From positions 1 to 64,000 of the forward strand of contig JAHBWH010000006.1 in the NCBI GenBank assembly GCA_019637115.1: a stretch of DNA of 64,000 nucleotides. Direction: 5' to 3'. The stretch's first letter is position 1. Each line of letters starts with the position of its first letter. The position numbers and the translations under genes were made by a program. This stretch comes from Myxococcales bacterium. GTDB taxonomy: Bacteria > Myxococcota_A > Polyangia > Polyangiales > Houyiibacteriaceae. A model generated the notes under the pieces. The model was not told the origin of the DNA. It did not search any database and was given only the letters and a program-made list of their open reading frames with translations. Below, piece after piece: positions 7,732-19,240 of the stretch.

Positions 7732-9541
7732 CGGTGAGGGCGACGAGCGCGCGCCGGAAGGTCGCGCCGGCGAGGAAGCGGAAGCCGATGGGGCTCACCG
7801 ACCAGGCGTGCGCGCGCCACGGCGTCCGCGTGGCGGAGAGCGGCGACCAGCTGATCTGCGCGATGAAAGCCGCGTGGCGCGCGCCGACGCGCAGGACGGG
7901 GCTGAGGTGTCCGTAGGTCGCCATCGCCCCATGATCGGAGCCGTCGACCTTGGCCCACTCGAAGCCGATGCCCGCCCCGAGGGCGAAGCGCACGGTCGAC
8001 GTGACGTCGCCCGTGATGAAGAAGGGGACGGTCGCGCTGAGCTGGACTCCATGCGCCGAGACGCCCGGCCCGCCGCCGAAGTTGTACACGTAGCCCGCCT
8101 GCACGAGCGGCATCCAGCCGCGTTGGCTCGGCGCTGCACCGACGCCTGGCGCGCCCGCGACGTGGCCCACGGCTCCTCGCGGCGGGTTCGTCAGGTGAGG
8201 CGCGAGGTACGCGAGGAAGGGCGAGCGGTGGCCGATCTCCGGGTCGGCCTCGAACGCCCGCGTGGCGAGCTCGTACGCCTTGTTCTGCGCCGCCATCGCG
8301 TGCGTACGCGCATGACCCAGCGGTAGATCAGAGGCCTGAAACGCGCCGCCGCTGCGCTCGAGGATCAGGATCGCGGCGTCCCAGAAGTACGCGGCGAGGA
8401 GCGCGAGCAGCGAGGCGTTCTCGGTCGCGTCGGCGAGACGCGCGAAGCGCTCGAGGTGCTCGGGTCGGGCCGCGCGCTCCGCCGCACCCGCCGCCTCGAC
8501 GAGGACTCGAGCGTCACCGAAGCGCGCGAGCACGTCGACGATCTCGGCGGCGCGCTGCCACGACGCCGGATCGCGCTCGAGGTCGCGGCTCGCGAGGCGA
8601 AGGTCGCCGGTGTCGTAGGCGGCGCGGACGACGGGGACCATCCGCGCCGTGGGCACCGCGATGCCGATGCCCTGGATGCCGCGCTCGACGTTGCCGCGCG
8701 CGATGATCATGCCGACGAGGTTCTCGTGCTCGTCCACGATGGGCCCGCCGGAATTGCCAGGGTTGACGCTCACGCTCAGCGTGAGCCGTCCGTCGTCGCG
8801 CGCGCCGCTGATGATCCCGCGCGAGGACTGCGGCTGCTCGCGCGCGGCGTCGAGCGGGTAGCCGACCACGTCGACCGTCTGCCGCACCGCGAGGGGGCGT
8901 GGGGTCGTGGGGATGCGCAGGACGTGCTGGAGCCTCGCCGGGGGCCGCACGAGCAGGACGGCGAAGTCGAGCTCCTCGTCGCGCCGGACGACCACCGCGG
9001 GGAGGAGGCCGCCGCCGTTCGGCATTCGGACCGCGACGTGCTGGGCGCCGCGCACGACGTGGGCGGCGGTGGCGATCACGCCGCGGGGGTCGATGACGAA
9101 GCCGCTGCCGTGGCCGACCTGGGGGATCGCGACCACCCGCCGGTGGTATCGGCCGCGGAGCTCCTCGGTGGTGACGCCGCCGACGGCGAAGACGCGCACG
9201 GTAGCGGCGTCGACGAGGCCGTAGCTGAGGCCGTGCGCGAAGGGGGTTGGCGCCGACGCGGGTGGAGGCGACGGGATGTGCTCGGTGGAGCCAGCGGGGG
9301 AGGCGGCGGGCGGCGGAGGCACGTGCTCGGCCGATGTGGGCGGCGCAGACGTCCGCGCGGGGGCTGTTTGTTGCGTCGGCGTCGGTGCAGGGGACGTCAG
9401 GTCCCCGGACTGCGCCGCGGCCAGGGGGACGAGCGTGAGGGAACCACAGAGGAAGGCTGCGGCGCCGAGCGCGACGGTGCATCGAGGGACGAGGAGCAAG
9501 GCGCGACTCTGCCAGGTTGGGCGTTGGGTCGCCTCCCCCAT
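7658..9541 (-). CDS. Secreted trypsin-like (S1C/HtrA-type) serine protease with C-terminal barrel-like domain
   Basis: A 627-residue exported protein. A hydrophobic N-terminus ends in PLAAAQ (signal peptidase I-type, about residue 44), followed by a Pro/Ala/Ser-rich linker (45-100). The chymotrypsin-fold domain carries the full triad: H161 (ATAAHVV), D192 (ELDFAVL) and S264 (NPGNSGGP). No PDZ domain follows. The C-terminal 300 residues are first helical, then rich in alternating small/aromatic residues, ending ALGFVAGTSF, as in outer-membrane barrels. It may act in periplasmic protein quality control or be surface-anchored; substrates unknown. The start ATG lacks a good ribosome site. Confidence 0.85.
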   Translation of the reverse strand: MGEATQRPTWQSRALLLVPRCTVALGAAAFLCGSLTLVPLAAAQSGDLTSPAPTPTQQTAPARTSAPPTSAEHVPPPPAASPAGSTEHIPSPPPASAPTPFAHGLSYGLVDAATVRVFAVGGVTTEELRGRYHRRVVAIPQVGHGSGFVIDPRGVIATAAHVVRGAQHVAVRMPNGGGLLPAVVVRRDEELDFAVLLVRPPARLQHVLRIPTTPRPLAVRQTVDVVGYPLDAAREQPQSSRGIISGARDDGRLTLSVSVNPGNSGGPIVDEHENLVGMIIARGNVERGIQGIGIAVPTARMVPVVRAAYDTGDLRLASRDLERDPASWQRAAEIVDVLARFGDARVLVEAAGAAERAARPEHLERFARLADATENASLLALLAAYFWDAAILILERSGGAFQASDLPLGHARTHAMAAQNKAYELATRAFEADPEIGHRSPFLAYLAPHLTNPPRGAVGHVAGAPGVGAAPSQRGWMPLVQAGYVYNFGGGPGVSAHGVQLSATVPFFITGDVTSTVRFALGAGIGFEWAKVDGSDHGAMATYGHLSPVLRVGARHAAFIAQISWSPLSATRTPWRAHAWSVSPIGFRFLAGATFRRALVALTARLHSELDESSSDLALGFVAGTSF

Positions 9542-9936
9542 TTGGGGTAGCAGGCCGTCGGCGAGGTCCGCCTTCGACAGGCTTCGTGCTCGTGCACCTT
9601 CTGTCGACTTCGCCGAGGGAAAACGGACCTCGTCACGGGCCCCAGAGAGAAGGGGTCGTCGAAGGACTCGAAGTGCACCTCGGCGGCGGGCTCCGCAGGC
9701 CGTTCCACAGATCGCGACACCGTCCCCGCACTTCCTGCCGAGCGCCCGCTCCCTCGGGCGGGACGTGTCACGACTGGCGTCCTGACCCGATGGCTCCGTC
9801 CGGCGTCCGCGTGCCCAACACCCCCCGGGCTCGCGCCACCACTGTCAACCACACCACCGCCGGACGGGGTCTCGTGTCAGCTCACGACCTGGTTCGGTCA
9901 GCGCGCTCGATCAGCGCGCTCGATCAGCGCGCTCAA
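9542..9936. other. Intergenic region upstream of protease
   Basis: 395 bp between two minus-strand genes; expected to carry the protease promoter. The only structure seen is the 13-bp tandem repeat at 9898-9949. No RNA gene or convincing promoter recognised. Confidence 0.5.
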
Positions 9937-9949
9937 TCAGCGCGCGAGG
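9898..9949. repeat. 13-bp tandem repeat copying a gene's stop region
   Basis: Four head-to-tail units of TCAGCGCGCTCGA (starts 9898, 9911, 9924, 9937). The rightmost, slightly different unit is the last 13 bp of the neighbouring minus-strand gene including its stop. The other three lie beyond it. Confidence 0.85.
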
Positions 9950-11142
9950 ACCAGGCCCACGGCGACGCTCGGCCCATGCAGACCGCCGGCCTCGGGGTAG
10001 GTCGGCTCGCAAGGGGCGAGCGCGCACGACGAGAGGTCGGGGCGGGTCTCGTCGAGCCCCACCATGCCGCGGAGGTATCCGACCTCGAGCGAGAGGCCAA
10101 GCGTGAGCCGCCCGAGCGCGCGCCCGAGCGTCAGGCGCGCCCCGCCGCCGATCGCGGGGACGCGCGCGAGCGATCCCAAGGTGTCTGCGTGGTGCGGGTG
10201 TCCTTGGACCCGCACGAGGCCCCCCTCGGCGAAGAGCTCCGCGCCCACACGCCACCGCTCCAGCGCGAGGTGCAGGGGACGGAGAGCGAGCCGCCCGAGG
10301 AGGGCGAGCGCGCCCACGTCGCCGCTCTGAGTCGAGGGCCGGTTCCCGAGCGCGCCGACGCCGAGGCTGATCCAGCGCCACCGCGCCCCCACACGCAGAC
10401 CTGGCGCGAAGGCGTACGTCCGCGCCCAGAAGAACCGCCCCTGCGCTTCGACCTCCACGCCGAGCCCAGCGTCCCACCGCGGCGCGGTCGGGACGGCTTC
10501 TCGGAGGCCGTCGTCGACACTCGGACCTCCACTCGGGTCGACCGCTGCCCGCGGTCGGGGAGCGTCGAGCCCTTCGGAGCGTGGGGCAGACGCGCTGGCG
10601 CCCTCGGAGGCCGAGGAGGCCTCCGAGCTCATGATGGGATCGGAAGGTGCGGCGCGATCGGAAGCTCCGAAGGGTCCAGAGCTGCTGGCGCCGTCGCTGT
10701 CTTCGGACCCAGATCGCTGGGCGTCGACGGGTGCAGAAGGTCCGCTGGCGGTCGCTCGAGCCTGCGGGTCGACCGCAGGGGGCTCCGGCCCGAGCGCCGC
10801 GAGGTCCGCGAGCAAGAGCGCGACGGCGCGGGTCCTCGCCGGCTCTGGCACGTCCGAGAGGTCGACGGTCGTCGCGCGCGCGCCCACATCCCACCGCGCC
10901 TCGAGGCGCGCGGAGGAAGCGCCGCAGTCGCGGACGATCAGCGCGGCGGCCACCACCTCCCCGCGAAGGGCGGCGCCGAGCTCGGTCTGGTCGATCCAAG
11001 GGCAGCGCTCGACGCTCGGCTGCGCGTAGGCCACCCGCGAGAGGCTCGCGAAGGTCGACAGGGCGACCGCGAACGCTGCCCATCGGGCGGGTCCCCTGCG
11101 ACGGGGCTCTCCAGGCGTTGCGCCGCTGGTCAGGGGGCCCAC
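9937..11142 (-). CDS. Putative outer-membrane-type protein, third gene of ECF/FecR module
   Basis: About 401 residues, not recognised as a named family. A basic N-terminus and hydrophobic core ending SRVAYAQ form a probable signal peptide. Residues 30-110 are a small mixed domain with two cysteines. A Ser/Ala/Pro-rich linker leads to a C-terminal half with barrel-like alternation (WDAGLGVEVEAQGRFFWART, GLSLEVGYLRGMVGLDE, VAVGLVLAR end). It follows the FecR-like gene on the same strand. A 90-bp tandem duplication covers its 5' end, so an in-frame GTG at 11232 gives a 30-residue longer form that would overlap the FecR gene; I prefer 11142 because it yields a normal signal peptide. Possibly the surface partner of the sigma/FecR pair. 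Confidence 0.66.
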   Translation of the reverse strand: MGPLTSGATPGEPRRRGPARWAAFAVALSTFASLSRVAYAQPSVERCPWIDQTELGAALRGEVVAAALIVRDCGASSARLEARWDVGARATTVDLSDVPEPARTRAVALLLADLAALGPEPPAVDPQARATASGPSAPVDAQRSGSEDSDGASSSGPFGASDRAAPSDPIMSSEASSASEGASASAPRSEGLDAPRPRAAVDPSGGPSVDDGLREAVPTAPRWDAGLGVEVEAQGRFFWARTYAFAPGLRVGARWRWISLGVGALGNRPSTQSGDVGALALLGRLALRPLHLALERWRVGAELFAEGGLVRVQGHPHHADTLGSLARVPAIGGGARLTLGRALGRLTLGLSLEVGYLRGMVGLDETRPDLSSCALAPCEPTYPEAGGLHGPSVAVGLVLAR

Positions 11143-11248
11143 CGCTCGACCCGCGCCCGCGAAGGCTGCCCATCGGGCGGGTCCCCTGCGGCAGGGCTCT
11201 CCAGGCGTTTCGCCGCGGGTCAGGGGGCCCACGGCTCGACCCGGGCCC
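11069..11248. repeat. 90-bp tandem duplication across a gene junction
   Basis: Two roughly 88-bp copies offset by exactly 90 bp (11069-11158 and 11159-11248), over 90 % alike. Each contains the last codons and stop of the FecR-like gene (RVExWAP stop) and the signal-peptide start of the next gene. The 90-bp length keeps the downstream gene in frame. Confidence 0.88.
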
Positions 11249-12473
11249 GGTTCGGCCCGTCTGGGAAGTCCTGGAGATAGGCCCGCGCCGCGTCGGCGGC
11301 TTCGTGTCGCCGCCCCGCCCGACCGAGCGCGCTCACCCGACGCGCGAGCGCCGCCTCCCGCAGCGCCTCTGGGAGGCCGAGCGCGAGGCTGCGCTCGAGG
11401 TGCCGCGCCGCGTCGCTCGGTCGATCGAGCGACTCGAGCTCGATACGTCCGAGAGTGTAGGCCGCCAGGGCGACCTTCGGATCGTTCGGATGCTCGTCGA
11501 GGAGGCGCGTGAGGGGACCAACCGCGTCTTCGGGGTGGCCGGAGAAACGCGCGACGTCCGCGAGGGCCCAGAGCTCCGCCGGACCTCGGGCGCGCTCGGT
11601 CTCACGCTGGACACCCGACGAACCGAGCGCCTGGAAGGCCTCTTCGTATCGCGCGCGAGACGCCGCGGTACGCCACGTGATCGCGTCGCGGGGCCCGGCC
11701 CCCCGCGGGTCGAGGCTCATGGAGGTCGCCCTGCGCGGCGCGAGCTCCTCCAACGAGCGCTCTCTCAGAGGCTGCAGGGGGGCCTGCCTGGAGCCGGGCG
11801 AGGCCGCACTGCGCGACCCTTCGGATGCGGCAGCCTCGACGAGGGCCGCGTCGGCGACGGCCTCGCCCGGCGTCGCGAGCGAGGCCGGGACGAGGAGGGA
11901 CGCGCCCGCCTCGAGCCGCTGCGCGTGGTCGGGGACGCCGGGCCCGCGCACGACCACCGCGCCACGCTCCACCACGACACGCACGCCCTCGGCGGAGCGA
12001 TCCACCTCAAAGACGGTGCCCACCACGTGCACGGACGCCCGACCGCACTCCACCCGCCACGCGCGCGGCCCGCCGGGGCGCACCTCGAAGCGCGCGCGCC
12101 CTTCGCGGAGCGCGAAGCTCACGGCCTCGACCCCATTCTCGAGCAGGTCGAGCCGCGCCCCGGGGCCCACGCGCACCGTCGATCCGTCCGAGAGCGCGAC
12201 GTCGGCGGCCAGCGCGCGGGGGAGCGGCTCGCCGTTCGCCAAACGCAGCGGCCCCGGCTCGCCCTCTGCCCCGCCGAACGCGACGAGCCCGACGAGCAGC
12301 CCGCCGACCAGTACGACGACCCCCGCAACGGAGAGCCCCACGGGCACCCAGCGACGTCCGCTCCGACGTGAGGCCAGGTCGCGCCGGGCGTCGATCGCCG
12401 CCCACATCCGCTGCACCCGCGCCTCGTCGGCGCGGTCACGCAGCGCGTCCCGCGCCCGCTCGCGCTCAGACAT
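11220..12473 (-). CDS. FecR-domain anti-sigma-type membrane protein with tetratricopeptide-like C-terminus
   Basis: A 417-residue protein. A short cytoplasmic N-terminus (1-41) precedes one membrane segment (about 42-65: VPVGLSVAGVVVLVGGLLVGLVAF) and a periplasmic FecR domain. The FecR-type signature runs through LSDGSTVRVGPGARLDLL, FALREGRARFEV and VHVVGTVFEVD. The C-terminal 170 residues are helical repeats (AELWALADVARFSGHPEDAV, TRLLDEHPNDPKVALAAYTLG). The likely role is to bind and control the ECF sigma factor encoded just upstream, with which it overlaps by 8 bp. ATG 12473 has a GGAGG site; the GTG one codon earlier is an alternative. Confidence 0.85.
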   Translation of the reverse strand: MSERERARDALRDRADEARVQRMWAAIDARRDLASRRSGRRWVPVGLSVAGVVVLVGGLLVGLVAFGGAEGEPGPLRLANGEPLPRALAADVALSDGSTVRVGPGARLDLLENGVEAVSFALREGRARFEVRPGGPRAWRVECGRASVHVVGTVFEVDRSAEGVRVVVERGAVVVRGPGVPDHAQRLEAGASLLVPASLATPGEAVADAALVEAAASEGSRSAASPGSRQAPLQPLRERSLEELAPRRATSMSLDPRGAGPRDAITWRTAASRARYEEAFQALGSSGVQRETERARGPAELWALADVARFSGHPEDAVGPLTRLLDEHPNDPKVALAAYTLGRIELESLDRPSDAARHLERSLALGLPEALREAALARRVSALGRAGRRHEAADAARAYLQDFPDGPNRARVEPWAP

Positions 12474-13146
12474 CACCCACCTCCACCTGCCGCGCCCCTT
12501 TGGCCGCGGCGTCTTCTGCGGCGTCTTCGGTCTGCAGATGCGCCCGCACCACGTGCTCCGCCCGCGCGATCCGTCGCTTCACGGTCGCGAGGGAGCACCC
12601 GAGCAGCCCGGTCGCCTCGACGAGCGAGTGGCCCTCGAGCACGACCAAGACCCACGCCGCCCGCTCCTCGAAGGAGAGGGCGTCGAGCGCCTCGTCGAGC
12701 AGCGCGAGCTCGACGCGCGCCTCCTGCCCGGCGTCCACCCGCGCCTGGAGCGCCAGCGGCTCGTCGTCGCGCCCGCGCTCGAGCCCGATCAGGCGCAGGA
12801 GCTTCCGGCGACGGAACGTCTTGTGGACGCGGTGGACCACGATCTGCACGAGCCACCCGCCGAGGCGCTCGGGCTCGCGCAGCTTCGTGAGGTCGCGGAG
12901 CGCCTCGATGAAGGCGTCTTGGACCGCGTCCTCGATGTCCGGCCCGTGACGGAGCAGCCGCGCCGCGACCGTAGTCACCTTGTGCACGTGGCGCCGATAG
13001 ATCGCCTCCTCTGCCCAGCGGTCCCCGCCGAGGGCGCGCGCGACGAGCTCCGCGTCCGACGCGGCGGTCGGCAGCGCGGCGACGCGCGCGGCGTGGGCGG
13101 AGGAACGCACGTCCCTAGGGGCCACGGGCGGCTCGGATCGGCTCAC
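12466..13146 (-). CDS. RNA polymerase ECF sigma factor
   Basis: About 226 residues. Region 2 spans about 30-97 (DAELVARALGGDRWAEEAIYRRH and the core-binding DIEDAVQDAFIEAL). Region 4 is near the C-terminus (LSFEERAAWVLVVLEGHSL, then a helix-turn-helix around LGCSLATVKRRIARAE). Sigma-70 family without regions 1 and 3. The FecR-type gene overlapping its 3' end suggests a sigma/anti-sigma pair answering an envelope signal. The frame stays open to 13350, but that extension is Arg-rich and unlike sigma factors, so GTG 13146 is chosen; other in-frame starts nearby are possible. Confidence 0.85.
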   Translation of the reverse strand: MSRSEPPVAPRDVRSSAHAARVAALPTAASDAELVARALGGDRWAEEAIYRRHVHKVTTVAARLLRHGPDIEDAVQDAFIEALRDLTKLREPERLGGWLVQIVVHRVHKTFRRRKLLRLIGLERGRDDEPLALQARVDAGQEARVELALLDEALDALSFEERAAWVLVVLEGHSLVEATGLLGCSLATVKRRIARAEHVVRAHLQTEDAAEDAAAKGARQVEVGDV

Positions 13147-13659
13147 GTGAGGATCGTCCACCCCGAAGGGTCGGTCGCAGCCGCGGCAGATTCCATGAGG
13201 ACCACGCCACCAGCGCGCGGAGGAGGCCGAGCGGTCCTGGCGTGGTGGGTGACGTGGGCTCGCGCGCAGTGAGCGAACGACGTTTCGCTCGACGAGCGCT
13301 CCATCCTCTCGCGGCAAGGCCTCGACATCGAGTCGCGGCCGCCCCGACATCGTCTCGCGGCGCCCGACGTCGTCTCCATGGCGGCCATGCCCGGCCGTCT
13401 CTTCGCCTCTCGAGAGGGACGCGAGCCAACAGGCTGGCCGGTCGCTCCGCCGTTCGCCGTCCAGAACGCCTGCTCACTCGCCTCGCCCTCGGGCAGCTCG
13501 CCGCACCTCGAAGGAGCCGCGCGGGACGCCGCGAACGCTTGTCACGAAACAAACCGCATTCTCGATGAAGAAAATCGACGTTCGCGTGAGCCGATGCCGA
13601 GCGCTGGGGGCCCGTCACGTTCAGACAGCAGCTGGCTGCTCAGGATGAGGAGAACGAGA
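13147..13659. other. Divergent intergenic region (ECF sigma / MopE-like lipoprotein)
   Basis: 513 bp between divergently transcribed genes, expected to hold both promoters and perhaps an ECF-type promoter for autoregulation. AT content rises around 13540-13580. No clear -35/-10 pair or operator identified. Confidence 0.45.
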
Positions 13660-14214
13660 ATGCGATTTGCCGCCGTCGTCATCATTGCTTCCGCGATGTT
13701 TTCCGGATGCTTCGAGGAGGAAGAGAAGCCGGTGCTCACGCCCGCACCCACGAGCTCCGAGTGCGCGGACGACGCGGGCATCTGCGGGAGCACCGAGCTC
13801 TGCAACGGGATCGACGACGACCTCGACGGTCTCATCGACGAGGGATGCGTCGCTGATGATGACGCGGGCGCCGCCCCCTGCTTCGACGACGACTCGGGTG
13901 TCTGCGGGAGCACCGAGATCTGCAACGGCGTGGACGACGATCACGATGGCCTGATCGACGAAGGTTGCTTCGACGATGACGGCGGTGTCCCGCCGACCTT
14001 CGACGATGACGCCGGCATCCCCCCGACCATCCACGACGATGCTGGCGTGCCCTGCTTCGACGACTCGGGCGTCTGCGGGAGCACCGAGATCTGCAACGGC
14101 GTGGACGACGACCTCGACGGCCTGATCGACGAGGGCTGCTTCGACGACGACGCGGGCGGTCCCGTGATTTTCGACGACGCGGGCCCCTGCGTCGCGGACG
14201 CGGGCGTCTGCTGA
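13660..14214 (+). CDS. Lipoprotein with Asp-rich MopE-like metal-binding repeats
   Basis: 184 residues. The signal peptide ends in a lipobox-like MFSGC (Cys17), so it is probably an outer-membrane or periplasmic lipoprotein. The mature part is almost wholly repeat: three CxxDSGVCGSTEICNGVDDD-type units, each followed by LDGLIDEGCFDDD, with extra DDAG stretches. The CNGxDDDxDG motif is that of MopE-type proteins, proposed to bind Cu or Ca; binding here is inferred. ATG 13660 follows AGGAGAACGAGA. A strong hairpin terminator lies 31 bp after the stop. Confidence 0.85.
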   Translation: MRFAAVVIIASAMFSGCFEEEEKPVLTPAPTSSECADDAGICGSTELCNGIDDDLDGLIDEGCVADDDAGAAPCFDDDSGVCGSTEICNGVDDDHDGLIDEGCFDDDGGVPPTFDDDAGIPPTIHDDAGVPCFDDSGVCGSTEICNGVDDDLDGLIDEGCFDDDAGGPVIFDDAGPCVADAGVC

Positions 14215-14245
14215 GCGACGTCCCTCACGCCCTCGGGCGACGATG

Positions 14246-14270
14246 AAGGCCCGCGCATTGCGCGGGCCTT
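14246..14270 (+). terminator. Intrinsic terminator after MopE-like lipoprotein gene
   Basis: Perfect 11-bp stem (AAGGCCCGCGC / GCGCGGGCCTT) with a 3-base ATT loop, followed by TCGTCG. It sits between the stop at 14214 and unrelated sequence. Confidence 0.8.
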
Positions 14271-14425
14271 TCGTCGTCCGTCGCGGCTTCGACCGCGACC
14301 GACCGAGTGAGCGCCGCGCCGAGAGCTCGCGCCGTTCGGAGAGGCCGTCGAGCTCCGAGCCTAGGTTCCCCCGCTTCTCCCGTCATGCGCGCCGCAGCTG
14401 GGCGGCTCGCGAGATCGGCTGAGCT

Positions 14426-17113
<2,688 letters not shown>

Positions 17114-17220
17114 GGCGCATGGTGCGCTCGACCGTGGACGACGTCGAGACCCCCCGACGTCCCTTCGCGTGGCGCGACCGTCTCGGGCGCCTGCGAGACT
17201 CCTCGCACGCCGCTCGACGC

Positions 17221-17413
17221 ATCGACGGAGCGCCAAGAGGCCGCGTCCAGGCTCGGACACGACCTCTGAAGCTCACGACCTCTGCATCGACGGAGCACCA
17301 AGTGGCCACGTCCGGGCTCGGACACGACCTCTGGAGCTCACCACCCCGCTCGATGGATCGACGGAGCACCAAGAGGCCGCGTCCGGGATCGGACACGACC
17401 TCTGGAGCTCATG
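17221..17413. repeat. Three 65-70-bp direct repeats between lipoprotein and L31 genes
   Basis: Units start at about 17221, 17286 and 17357, each ATCGACGGAGCRCCAAGWGG, then a shared CGTCC and GGACACGACCTCTG segment. Identity among units is roughly 85-90 %. They fill the 324-bp gap (17114-17437) between two minus-strand genes. No coding role is apparent. Confidence 0.88.
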
Positions 17414-17437
17414 ACTCCGCTCGAGGCGTCGGTTCGC

Positions 17438-17674
17438 TCACTTCTTCGCGTAGCGCTTCTTGAAGCGCTCGACGCGGCCCTCGGTGTCGAGGACCTTCTG
17501 GCGACCCGTGTAGAACGGGTGGCTGTACGCGCTCACGTCGACGCGGACGACGTAGTGCTCGACGCCGTCGATCTCGCGCGTCTCCTTGGACGTCAGCGTC
17601 GACCGCGTGATCACCTCGTGCTCGTCGTCGATGAAGATCACGGGGTGGTAGGCGGGGTGAATGTCGGGCTTCAT
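17438..17674 (-). CDS. rpmE2: Ribosomal protein L31, type B (zinc-free)
   Basis: 78 residues from the ATG before [11 protein letters not shown] (17674, with GAGGT upstream). It shows the L31 signature [33 protein letters not shown]. The CxxC zinc motif of type A L31 is absent, so this is the C-minus (type B) form, which in many bacteria is made under zinc shortage under Zur control. No Zur box was identified here. The protein sits on the large subunit and helps bridge it to the small one. It is transcribed alone. Confidence 0.95.
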   Translation of the reverse strand: MKPDIHPAYHPVIFIDDEHEVITRSTLTSKETREIDGVEHYVVRVDVSAYSHPFYTGRQKVLDTEGRVERFKKRYAKK

Positions 17675-18049
17675 GGCGGACCTCACGCGTGGTTTCCGTG
17701 CACGCGATCGAGAAAGGGGGCGGATGTATGGCGCGGGGCTCGCGACCGGTCAAGCGCCACCCCACCGTTGTGGTGCAGGCACCAGTGCCGCCCACGACGT
17801 GATCCAGGCCGACGAACCGCGCCCGCCGAGGTGATGACCCGCGCCAGCGGAAATGGAGCTCGGCCGTTCTTGCGAGCTGCCTTACTGGACGCGCAGTGAG
17901 CCCAGCGAGCGGGGCCTCGTGGGGGGGCCGCCGGGGAGGGACGGGGGATCTGGCGACCGCCTCAAAGGAAGCTGACGTGAGCGCGCTCACCCCAACCGGG
18001 TCGCTCACCTTGCGTGCCGACAAAGCTGGAAGTAGCACTTCCCACTTTG
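17675..18049. other. Divergent intergenic region (rpmE2 / hydrolase lipoprotein)
   Basis: 375 bp with both promoters expected. Less GC-biased stretches lie near 18030-18055. No RNA gene, repeat or clear operator recognised; a Zur-like palindrome was looked for and not found. Confidence 0.45.
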
Positions 18050-19165
18050 ATGATGTACCGCCGCACTCTCCTACTGGTCGCGCTCGTCTCGAGCTTCGCA
18101 GGTTGCGGCGGAGACGACACCTCGTGTGATGCGGCGCCCTTCACCGACGTGGGGCCCTGGGCCGCGGGCGTGACGACCCTGATGGTCGACGACATCCCGG
18201 TGGAGGTCTGGTACCCGGCGCCCGTCGCGAGCGCGGTAGGGATCCCCCGGGACACCTACGACATGCGCGACTCGCTCCCCGCGGGCATTCGCGCGATGAT
18301 CCCCGCCGACGCCCCGACCACCTTCGAGACCCTGGCGCACCGCGGTCTCCCAGTCGCGACGGATGGCCCGTTCCCGGTCGTCTACTACAGCCACGGCCTC
18401 GGCGGCTTCCGCAAGCAGTCCACGGCGATCACGGCTCACCTGGCGACCTGGGGTTTCGTCGTCGTCGCCCCCGAGCACGTCGGGCGGAACCTCGACGCGG
18501 TCTTGCTCGCCGCGACGGAGATGGGGCGGATCACGGACGACGCCTACAACGAGATCCTCGCCGCGCACGAGCGGCTGACGATGGAGAACGAGGCCGGAGG
18601 CCAGTTCGCTGGCGCGCTCGACCTCGCGCGCGTCGCGGTCGGCGGCCACTCCGCGGGCGGCGGCGCGATGCAAGCGCTCGTCGACGATCCTTCGCTGAGC
18701 GCGCGAGCGTGGTTCGGCCACGCGACCGTGGTCGCGCCCCAGACCTCGACGGCGCCCGGCCTCTTGGTCGGCGGGACCTTGGACGGCCTCGCGACCCCCA
18801 TGGCGATGGGCAACCTCTTCGACGATCGGGTGATCGCGGAGCCAGCCCGCCTGCTGCTCGTCGAGGGCGCGGGTCACCTCGCGTTCACCGACATCTGCCT
18901 CATCGGTCGCGAGCGCGGCGGCGTGCTCCGCATCGCGCAAGACGCGGGCGTCGAGCTCGACGAGCTGCTCATCACGCTTGCGACGGACGGGTGCCAGGCC
19001 GAGGCCCTCCCGGCGGAGGCGGCGTGGCCCGCCATCAACCACTTCACCGTCGCGCATCTGCGGGCGCACCTCGGGGCCGTGGGGCCAGGGCCCGAGGTCG
19101 ACGGCCTCGGTGACGCGGCCGCGCAGTGCTTCGCGCCGAACCTCAGCCGCTACTCCGCGCGCTGA
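18050..19165 (+). CDS. Alpha/beta-hydrolase lipoprotein (dienelactone hydrolase / PAF-acetylhydrolase-like)
   Basis: 371 residues. The signal YRRTLLLVALVSSFAGC marks a lipoprotein. The hydrolase core begins with VEVWYPAP. It has the oxyanion-hole segment VVYYSHGLGGFR, the nucleophile elbow GGHSAGGG, and downstream Asp (GGTLDGLATP) and His (EGAGHLAF) as likely triad members. Resembles predicted dienelactone hydrolases and platelet-activating-factor acetylhydrolase-like esterases; substrate unknown. Two adjacent ATGs (18050, 18053) are possible starts. Confidence 0.82.
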   Translation: MMYRRTLLLVALVSSFAGCGGDDTSCDAAPFTDVGPWAAGVTTLMVDDIPVEVWYPAPVASAVGIPRDTYDMRDSLPAGIRAMIPADAPTTFETLAHRGLPVATDGPFPVVYYSHGLGGFRKQSTAITAHLATWGFVVVAPEHVGRNLDAVLLAATEMGRITDDAYNEILAAHERLTMENEAGGQFAGALDLARVAVGGHSAGGGAMQALVDDPSLSARAWFGHATVVAPQTSTAPGLLVGGTLDGLATPMAMGNLFDDRVIAEPARLLLVEGAGHLAFTDICLIGRERGGVLRIAQDAGVELDELLITLATDGCQAEALPAEAAWPAINHFTVAHLRAHLGAVGPGPEVDGLGDAAAQCFAPNLSRYSAR

Positions 19166-19240
19166 GGGCGCCGTCGTTCTTCCCAGTCTCTCTGGTGGTG
19201 TCTTCTTGGTGTGTCTCTCTTGGTGTGTCTTGGAGGTCTC

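Noticed and set aside
5774-8326. 850-codon plus-strand open frame
   Set aside because: Runs antisense across three convincing minus-strand genes (hydrolase, WGR/LRR, protease) and has the RERVEA-rich composition of a shadow frame.
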